Position numbers and translations under genes: made by a program. The notes beneath the pieces are model-generated. The model ran no database searches. It saw only the letters and a list, made by a program, of their open reading frames with translations, and had not been told where the DNA came from. A DNA stretch of 64,000 bases from Kryptolebias marmoratus (lineage: Eukaryota; Chordata; Actinopteri; Cyprinodontiformes; Rivulidae), in assembly GCF_001649575.2 (NCBI RefSeq), contig NC_051452.1, positions 11,474,150 through 11,538,149 of the forward strand, in the 5' to 3' direction. Numbering within the stretch: the first letter of the stretch is position 1; every line of letters begins with the position of its first letter. Below, piece after piece: positions 61,501 through 64,000 of this stretch.

Positions 61501-63205
61501 GTCATGCCAATCCAGTCTGGGCTGCTGTTATTAAAGCTTTGTCACAGCTGCCAGCTGAATGTTAAGACTTAATGAGCATTGCAATGTGGCATCTGGGTGA
61601 TATTTAGTATTTTCTAATGAGCTTTTTGAGGTTTGTTGCCTGACGTGTCAAACGTGTCTTTCTGCACGTCTTCTTGAGCTCAAGTCTCGGTATTGACACA
61701 TTCGTAACCACTTCTTTAAAATCGTCAAAAGTCAGAATGGAGCTCAGACTGTAGATAAAAACTCTCAGTTTTTCGAAGCTCTCTCGTTTTTACCTCCCAG
61801 ACGTGAGCCGGCGAACCTTCCGCCCAGCAGTCTGAAGCCACTGCCGTCTCTCAGTGAGCTTATTGTTTCGCTGCCGTGCGCTACAGGAAGTTCCTTTTTC
61901 TAAAGCATCTGTGGAACTTCCTTTCTTTCTTCGCTTCCTTGTGAAGCCTTTCACAAGGACGGAAAGCAACACAGCTGAGCAAGACAACTATGTGAGGAGA
62001 TGATCAGAAAGACACTGCAGCTCCTGACGTTTTAGCAGTTTTGTTACTCAAGGCTGTTACGTAAATAACAAAAGAAAATTCTATTGGTTTAAAAAAAAAC
62101 TTAAATTAGATAACCCAAAATATAATTTTATGACAGTTAAATCTGACTCCATCTGTTGCATCCAGATATCAACTATAATCTCTTTTATTTGTCTTACTTA
62201 ATTTGTGGTTTTAAAAACAGAGCAACTGAGTTAAAGAAGGTAAGAAATTAAACTAGATCTGGGTCCGATTTTCAGCCAATTTCAGGGATGACTTGTCTGG
62301 GCTTTAGGAAATGACATCGCAACTAAAAGAGGTCAGGAAGCTATTGTCAGTAAAAACAGACTCACAGGAAGCCGGTTTGTTTGTGTATTTCTTGGTGTAA
62401 TTAGCTTCTGTCTGCTATGATCATAACAATAAGAAGCAGATTCCCTTTTCTTGTGAAGACAGTTAAAAAAAAAAAAACAACGGAATTTTAAGGACGCACG
62501 ACATCTACATCGACAGGAGCTGCACCTACCGCTTCCTTTCAGCTCCCGTACATAGTTACTGGGAAACCACCCAGTCTTCCCGTTCAGCGTGCCTTCCCAC
62601 CAGCCCCCATCCTCCTGCCTGGAGACACTGATGACGTTCCCCTTGGAGAAGGACAGCTCGTCCTCGTTGGTCTGCTGGAAGGAGAAGCGCGCTCTGACCA
62701 GCACCTGGCCACACCCACTGCCATCTGACATGTCCTGCGAGCGAGAAGGCCCAGAAAACCCCGGACAAGAGGTTAAATCTTCTGACTTCATTTTTTCCCC
62801 AGTCGTGATGCTGTCACTGTCACGGCGACTCACCAGGCTGCGGTACTGAGGCTGCAGCACTTTGGACGAGCGACTCTGAGTGTTCAGAGAGTCAAACGAC
62901 TTGATCCTTAGATTTGAGGCGTGTGGCACACATACGCCGTCTCTAGAAGTGCCTAAATTAGCACAAAGCAGCAATTAATAACACCCAAACGAAAAAAACA
63001 AATGATAAACATTAAAACTTTAGTGTTTATCAAGATGCGTTCGGACATAAAGAGCTGACAAAAGACAGGGAAGAGCTACAGTTCTGATGAAAAGCGAAAA
63101 CTGAGCATGAAGCCGTTTACCTTCTGTGGCTTTATTGAGGGCAACCAGGGTGTTCAGGACTTTGGAGAAGTTCAGCCCCTGCAGCAGGTCACTGACCTCA
63201 AAAGG
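52456..63205 (-). CDS. arhgef7: arhgef7 (beta-PIX) Rho guanine nucleotide exchange factor, 3' 20 coding exons, 5' partial
   Basis: This gene encodes beta-PIX, a Rac/Cdc42 exchange factor that binds PAK through its SH3 domain and GIT1/2 through its GIT-binding region, acting at focal adhesions and synapses (established for the family). Twenty exons join in frame to 717 residues plus stop. Approximate window-protein positions are: CH-domain tail 1-30, SH3 75-133 ([18 protein letters not shown]), DH 165-345, PH 366-483, proline-rich linker 487-516, GIT-binding region 548-577, coiled coil 659-705 and PDZ ligand DETNL at the end. The ending [12 protein letters not shown] separates it from ARHGEF6 (alpha-PIX), whose C-terminus differs. 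Human beta-PIX has about 100 more N-terminal residues, so the first CH exons and promoter lie beyond position 64,000. Introns are 84-1,761 bp. Teleosts carry arhgef7a and arhgef7b; I cannot say which this is. No disabling mutation is seen. Confidence 0.96.
52693..52747 (-). CDS. arhgef7: arhgef7 exon (e19): start of coiled coil
   Basis: 55 nt, phase 2 in and phase 0 out. It encodes [19 protein letters not shown], the first heptads of the C-terminal trimeric coiled coil of PIX proteins. The acceptor is ctgcag and the donor gtgagt. Confidence 0.97.
52787..53280. mobile_element. Non-autonomous DNA transposon (MITE-like) in an arhgef7 intron
   Basis: The two ends are imperfect inverted copies over about 60 bp. 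The left end reads accaatatcgatatcagtat and the right end carries ggtattggtgca inverted, both followed inward by a segment with tactcgta and gtgtac. About 370 bp without coding potential separates them. It occupies most of the 567-nt intron between e18 and e19. Family not assigned. Confidence 0.55.
53315..53411 (-). CDS. arhgef7: arhgef7 exon (e18): linker before coiled coil
   Basis: 97 nt, phase 1 in and phase 2 out. It encodes [20 protein letters not shown] and then [11 protein letters not shown], matching [22 protein letters not shown]. The acceptor is ttcag and the donor gtaagc. The frame is not that of the overlapping long ORF. Confidence 0.95.
54078..54118 (-). CDS. arhgef7: Read-through extension of cassette exon: alternative arhgef7 C-terminus
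   Basis: Reading past the cassette donor finishes the split Arg codon and gives [12 protein letters not shown] and a stop. Human ARHGEF7 has an isoform ending SRK followed by a short unrelated tail, so this is the likely equivalent; the shared Arg-Lys is what a retained gtaag donor encodes. A possible ATTAAA signal (minus strand, 53,999-54,004) lies about 75 nt past the stop. Use of this end is inferred. Confidence 0.55.
54119..54265 (-). CDS. arhgef7: arhgef7 alternative cassette exon (e17)
   Basis: 147 nt, phase 1 on both sides, so inclusion or skipping is frame-neutral (49 residues). It encodes [18 protein letters not shown] and then [16 protein letters not shown], matching the alternative human segment [17 protein letters not shown] and SEDSDYDSIWTAHSYR. 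The middle part is shorter and diverged. If the donor (gtaaga) is not used, translation continues RK plus ten residues to a stop at 54,078. Confidence 0.93.
54731..54820 (-). CDS. arhgef7: arhgef7 exon (e16): GIT-binding region
   Basis: 90 nt, phase 1 on both sides. It encodes [20 protein letters not shown] and then [10 protein letters not shown], the helix of the GIT-binding domain. Its donor phase fits both the cassette exon and the exon after it, so skipping keeps the frame. Confidence 0.96.
55094..55187 (-). CDS. arhgef7: arhgef7 exon (e15): basic region before GIT-binding region
   Basis: 94 nt, phase 0 in and phase 1 out. It encodes [20 protein letters not shown] and then [11 protein letters not shown], the strongly basic segment found in PIX proteins. 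The donor is gtaagt. Confidence 0.97.
55299..55388 (-). CDS. arhgef7: arhgef7 exon (e14): proline-rich region
   Basis: 90 nt, phase 0 on both sides. It encodes [20 protein letters not shown] and then [10 protein letters not shown], aligning with beta-[23 protein letters not shown]. The acceptor is ccccag. The donor gtgctg is weak but is fixed by the following exon. The correct frame is not the longest ORF here. Confidence 0.94.
55481..55611 (-). CDS. arhgef7: arhgef7 exon (e13): last PH helix and start of linker
   Basis: 131 nt, phase 1 in and phase 0 out. It encodes [20 protein letters not shown], the C-terminal PH helix, then a His/Thr/Pro-rich linker ([16 protein letters not shown]) that is shorter than the human linker. 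The donor is gtaagt. Confidence 0.95.
55815..55893 (-). CDS. arhgef7: arhgef7 exon (e12): PH domain
   Basis: 79 nt, phase 0 in and phase 1 out. It encodes [20 protein letters not shown] and then NAFEIS, aligned with beta-PIX GKLPTTGMTITKLEDSENHR. The donor is gttaga. Confidence 0.93.
56065..56151 (-). CDS. arhgef7: arhgef7 exon (e11): PH domain
   Basis: 87 nt, phase 0 on both sides. It encodes [20 protein letters not shown] and then [11 protein letters not shown]-domain beta strands matching beta-PIX ERYLLLFPNVLLMLSASPRM. The preceding intron is 84 nt. Confidence 0.97.
56236..56382 (-). CDS. arhgef7: arhgef7 exon (e10): DH-PH junction and start of PH
   Basis: 147 nt, phase 0 on both sides. 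It encodes [20 protein letters not shown] and then [13 protein letters not shown], a hallmark of PIX proteins, ahead of the PH strands. The segment after it, [13 protein letters not shown], is less conserved. The donor is gtacga. Confidence 0.97.
56540..57030 (+). pseudogene. Decayed antisense ORF fragment resembling P2X7-tail-like multicopy proteins
   Basis: On the plus strand, inside the arhgef7 intron between e10 and e9, an ORF starts at about 56,719 with [18 protein letters not shown]. It contains QPYHYE, followed in the next frame by an acidic serine/aspartate run ([14 protein letters not shown]). That layout recalls the QPYxFEP plus Ser/Asp-rich start of the many fish proteins with a P2X7 C-terminal-like domain. 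A one-base frameshift after the QPYHYE motif and a stop soon after indicate decay. The zinc-binding part is not seen. The assignment is from memory of the family and tentative. Confidence 0.35.
57120..57400 (+). repeat. Dispersed/tandem repeat family E, single unit
   Basis: The segment contains tctagagttggagcacag, a gacct-rich stretch and catgaggtgtacagctttgc, matching the units at 59,970-60,520. It ends with the same tail, attatccacagatggatgga against attgtctacagacggacagg. It lies in the arhgef7 intron between e10 and e9. Confidence 0.75.
57460..57535 (-). repeat. Family A repeat, truncated copy
   Basis: It retains only aactttagctcaacatctgt and aaaactgact, the core shared with the full copies elsewhere in the window, in reverse orientation. 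It lies about 60 bp from a family E unit. Confidence 0.6.
57594..57653 (-). CDS. arhgef7: arhgef7 exon (e9): end of DH domain
   Basis: 60 nt, phase 0 on both sides. It encodes [20 protein letters not shown], aligning with beta-PIX HTDRQDIQKSMAAFKNLSA. It is too short for the ORF list but has a clean acceptor (cttag) and donor (gtaaga) and is needed to join its neighbours. Confidence 0.9.
57806..57944 (-). CDS. arhgef7: arhgef7 exon (e8): DH domain
   Basis: 139 nt, phase 2 in and phase 0 out. It encodes [20 protein letters not shown] and then [20 protein letters not shown], the conserved C-terminal DH region. The [19 protein letters not shown] signature is nearly invariant in PIX proteins. 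The donor is gtaagc. Confidence 0.97.
58045..58167 (-). CDS. arhgef7: arhgef7 exon (e7): DH domain
   Basis: 123 nt, phase 2 in and phase 2 out. It encodes [20 protein letters not shown] and then [12 protein letters not shown], matching beta-PIX GGCFLNLMPQMK and CANHPSAVNVLTEH. The acceptor is gcgtag and the donor gtacgt. The next intron is only 100 nt. Confidence 0.94.
58778..58873 (-). CDS. arhgef7: arhgef7 exon (e6): DH domain; 3' boundary uncertain
   Basis: It encodes [19 protein letters not shown] and then [13 protein letters not shown]. The acceptor is ctgcag. The donor is ambiguous: gttggt (boundary 58,778) keeps the frame and gives the same length as human; gtgtat (58,774) would break the frame with the next exon; gtattt would keep the frame with one extra Val. 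I chose 58,778, leaving phase 2. Confidence 0.85.
59223..59317 (-). CDS. arhgef7: arhgef7 exon (e5): first DH helix
   Basis: 95 nt, phase 0 in and phase 2 out. It encodes [20 protein letters not shown] and on to LHPTD, the conserved region 1 helix of the Dbl-homology domain that contacts the GTPase. The acceptor is ttccag and the donor gtggag. The frame differs from that of the longest ORF at this site, so the exon is easily missed by ORF calling. Confidence 0.95.
59885..59935. repeat. TA-rich microsatellite
   Basis: An interrupted (TA)n tract in the arhgef7 intron between e5 and e4, immediately upstream of the family E tandem repeats. Confidence 0.85.
59970..60520 (+). repeat. Family E: about 140-bp tandem repeat, three units plus tail
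   Basis: The unit landmark gag(t/c)tggag(c)a occurs at 60,023, 60,162 and 60,303, giving a period of 139-141 bp. Each unit carries a TGACC-rich block, a gggatc(a/c)tc block and a gaggtgt(c/t)ca block. The array ends with a tail, attgtctacagacggacagg, shared with the copy at 57,120-57,400. It lies in the 1,761-nt arhgef7 intron between e5 and e4 and has no coding capacity. Confidence 0.85.
60205..60225 (-). promoter_or_regulatory. Perfect DR1 plus DR2 nuclear-receptor half-site array inside the family E repeat
   Basis: The plus strand reads TGACCT-T-TGACCT-AG-TGACCT, so the minus strand is three AGGTCA half-sites with spacers of 2 and 1. DR1 is the consensus for RXR/PPAR, HNF4 and COUP-TF dimers and DR2 for RAR/RXR (established). 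Neighbouring units carry near-matches at 60,064-60,082 and 60,344-60,362. Function is inferred from the motif only. Confidence 0.55.
61079..61170 (-). CDS. arhgef7: arhgef7 exon (e4): SH3-DH linker
   Basis: 92 nt, phase 1 in and phase 0 out. It encodes [20 protein letters not shown] and then a segment ending KTYYNV, almost identical to the beta-PIX segment [20 protein letters not shown] just before the DH domain. The donor is gtaagg. Confidence 0.96.
61300..61640. promoter_or_regulatory. Candidate conserved non-coding element in an arhgef7 intron
   Basis: A stretch of balanced composition without microsatellites in the intron between e4 and e3. It includes gctataaatcactgactcc, ggacaatcagtgattaaatg, agcattgcaatgtggcatct and a TAATGAGC-type homeodomain site. 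The texture resembles vertebrate conserved enhancers. No alignment could be run. Confidence 0.35.
62530..62734 (-). CDS. arhgef7: arhgef7 exon (e3): SH3 domain
   Basis: 205 nt, phase 0 in and phase 1 out. It encodes the whole SH3 domain, [17 protein letters not shown] through [10 protein letters not shown]. The acidic NEDE stretch, paired tryptophans WW and SNYV motif of the ligand groove are intact. In this family the SH3 binds an atypical PxxxPR motif in PAK kinases. The second codon is ATG in MSDGSG, aligning with the start MTDNSN of the CH-less human isoform. The donor is gtaggt. Confidence 0.97.
62735..62833 (-). other. arhgef7: 99-nt stop-free in-frame intron of arhgef7
   Basis: The intron has gtgagt and gcgag-cag boundaries, a length divisible by three, and no stop codon in the frame that continues from the exon before it. 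If retained it would add 33 residues, starting [14 protein letters not shown] and ending SRSQ, between the CH-linker and the SH3 domain. Retention itself is inference. Confidence 0.8.
62834..62952 (-). CDS. arhgef7: arhgef7 exon (e2): linker between CH and SH3
   Basis: 119 nt, phase 1 in and phase 0 out. It encodes the serine-rich linker with RIKSFDSL and PQYRSL, both recognisable in beta-PIX. The acceptor is atttag and the donor gtgagt. It is followed by a 99-nt intron that stays open in the same frame. Confidence 0.94.
63121..63205 (-). CDS. arhgef7: arhgef7 exon (window e1): end of CH domain
   Basis: 85 nt, entered in phase 0 and left in phase 1. It encodes the C-terminal part of the calponin-homology domain, with [19 protein letters not shown] matching the beta-PIX segment DLYQGQNFNKVL. 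The acceptor is ttccag and the donor gtaaac. The upstream CH exons are not in the remaining 795 bases and must lie outside the window. Confidence 0.93.
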
Positions 63206-64000
63206 CTGGAAGGAGCAAAAAAACAAAGAAAGATGAAAGAAACGTTTTAAGGAACAGCCCTGATGGAAATAATAGTTCCAAAAAAATGCATACATCTATG
63301 ATAAACTGAATGAGCTTCAAAGACAAAAAAGGTTGTCTTTGTAAAATATCTTTACATGTGCAGGACTATTCATAAGTTTGGACACACCTGCCCTCACCTA
63401 TTCAATTTAACAATGGTCAAACCTTTGACTGGGACCGTTTCCCACAGATTTGAAGCAGTGAATGAAAAAAAGAAGAAGCACATCTACCTGTGGTTTAGCT
63501 GCTTGAACTGGCGTTACACAGTTTGTTTCATAGATGAAACGAGTCCTCGTAGCGTTTATTTAAATTCCAACTCTAGTGGGGCTTTAATTCCTTGCTCCAA
63601 CTGCAGTCTGAAGCAGGATTACTCCAAGTCTGAGCTGCCTCTCGTAATCTCCCAATCAGACACGAGGAAGTGGCGACACACACACACTCCAAAATACCTC
63701 AAAAGCTCCTAATCTTGTGTATACCACACACACTAACCAACTTGGGCTGTATATTCTCCAAAATCTGAAGGTGAAGCGATTTGTGGCAAAAAAAAACCCA
63801 AACAAACAAAATGCAAACTTTTATTTTGTCATTGCAAGTCTATATATTAGGACCAAATTGACAATCTGGCATACTAAGATGTTTTAAAATACACTTTTCC
63901 CAAAGGCTGGAAGCCCATTGGTTAATCTTCTATACTGACAGCATCAGACCAATCCTGTGGCACCACAGGCAAAAATACAGAGTTGCAGTGTCCATTTTGT
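63206..64000 (-). other. arhgef7: arhgef7 intron, 5' end outside the window
   Basis: I see no further CH-domain exon here. A short inverted-end fragment sits at about 63,366-63,442 (ataagtttggacacacct on the left, caaacctttgactgg on the right), like a collapsed copy of a common teleost MITE; this is low confidence. The rest shows nothing recognisable. Confidence 0.5.

Noticed and set aside
62333..62974. 213-codon minus-strand ORF as a single-exon gene
   Set aside because: It is two arhgef7 exons joined through the 99-nt open intron, then intron read-through past the SH3 donor.
1..64000. CRISPR array, operon, phage or other prokaryotic system
   Set aside because: Tandem structures are microsatellites or 140-bp repeats; the intron-exon gene shows this is vertebrate nuclear DNA.

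Overview
The window looks like nuclear DNA of a ray-finned (teleost) fish. It holds a vertebrate multi-exon gene with mostly short introns (84 to about 1,760 bp). It also holds several interspersed elements typical of teleosts: hAT-like inverted-repeat ends, a palindromic MITE, a tRNA-derived SINE and decayed non-LTR retrotransposons. CA, CT and GTTTT microsatellites are present, and there is one 38-base run of Ns. The species was not determined. There are no bacterial-type operons, CRISPR arrays or phage genes.

Only one real gene was found. It lies on the minus strand from about 63,205 down to 52,456 and is arhgef7 (beta-PIX), a Rho-family guanine nucleotide exchange factor. Twenty coding exons join in frame into 717 residues plus a stop: the tail of the calponin-homology domain, an SH3 domain, DH and PH domains, a proline-rich linker, the GIT-binding region, a coiled coil and the C-terminal PDZ ligand DETNL. 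The first CH exons and the promoter lie beyond position 64,000. Splice signals and phases support every junction except one in the DH domain. The locus shows three isoform devices: a 147-nt cassette exon that can be read through to an early stop, a 99-nt stop-free in-frame intron, and a conserved internal Met at the start of the SH3 exon.

Positions 1 to about 52,000, downstream of the arhgef7 3' end, hold no gene that I can support. They contain dispersed repeats and stretches of more balanced composition rich in homeodomain, Sox and POU-like sites, which look like conserved non-coding elements (best: 1,960-2,165; 31,880-32,300; 36,560-37,030; 47,090-47,580; and 61,300-61,640 inside an arhgef7 intron). 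In human, the region beyond the ARHGEF7 3' end leads to SOX1 across a gene-poor interval, so a sox1 regulatory landscape is a reasonable but unproven reading.

The repeats include a roughly 300-bp family with at least nine copies in both orientations, one of them split by a younger insertion. Three further families each have two copies. A non-LTR retrotransposon tail is interrupted by a SINE. A roughly 140-bp tandem repeat in an arhgef7 intron carries perfect AGGTCA direct repeats (DR1/DR2), the consensus for nuclear receptors. A decayed antisense open reading frame in another arhgef7 intron resembles the P2X7-tail-like multicopy family.
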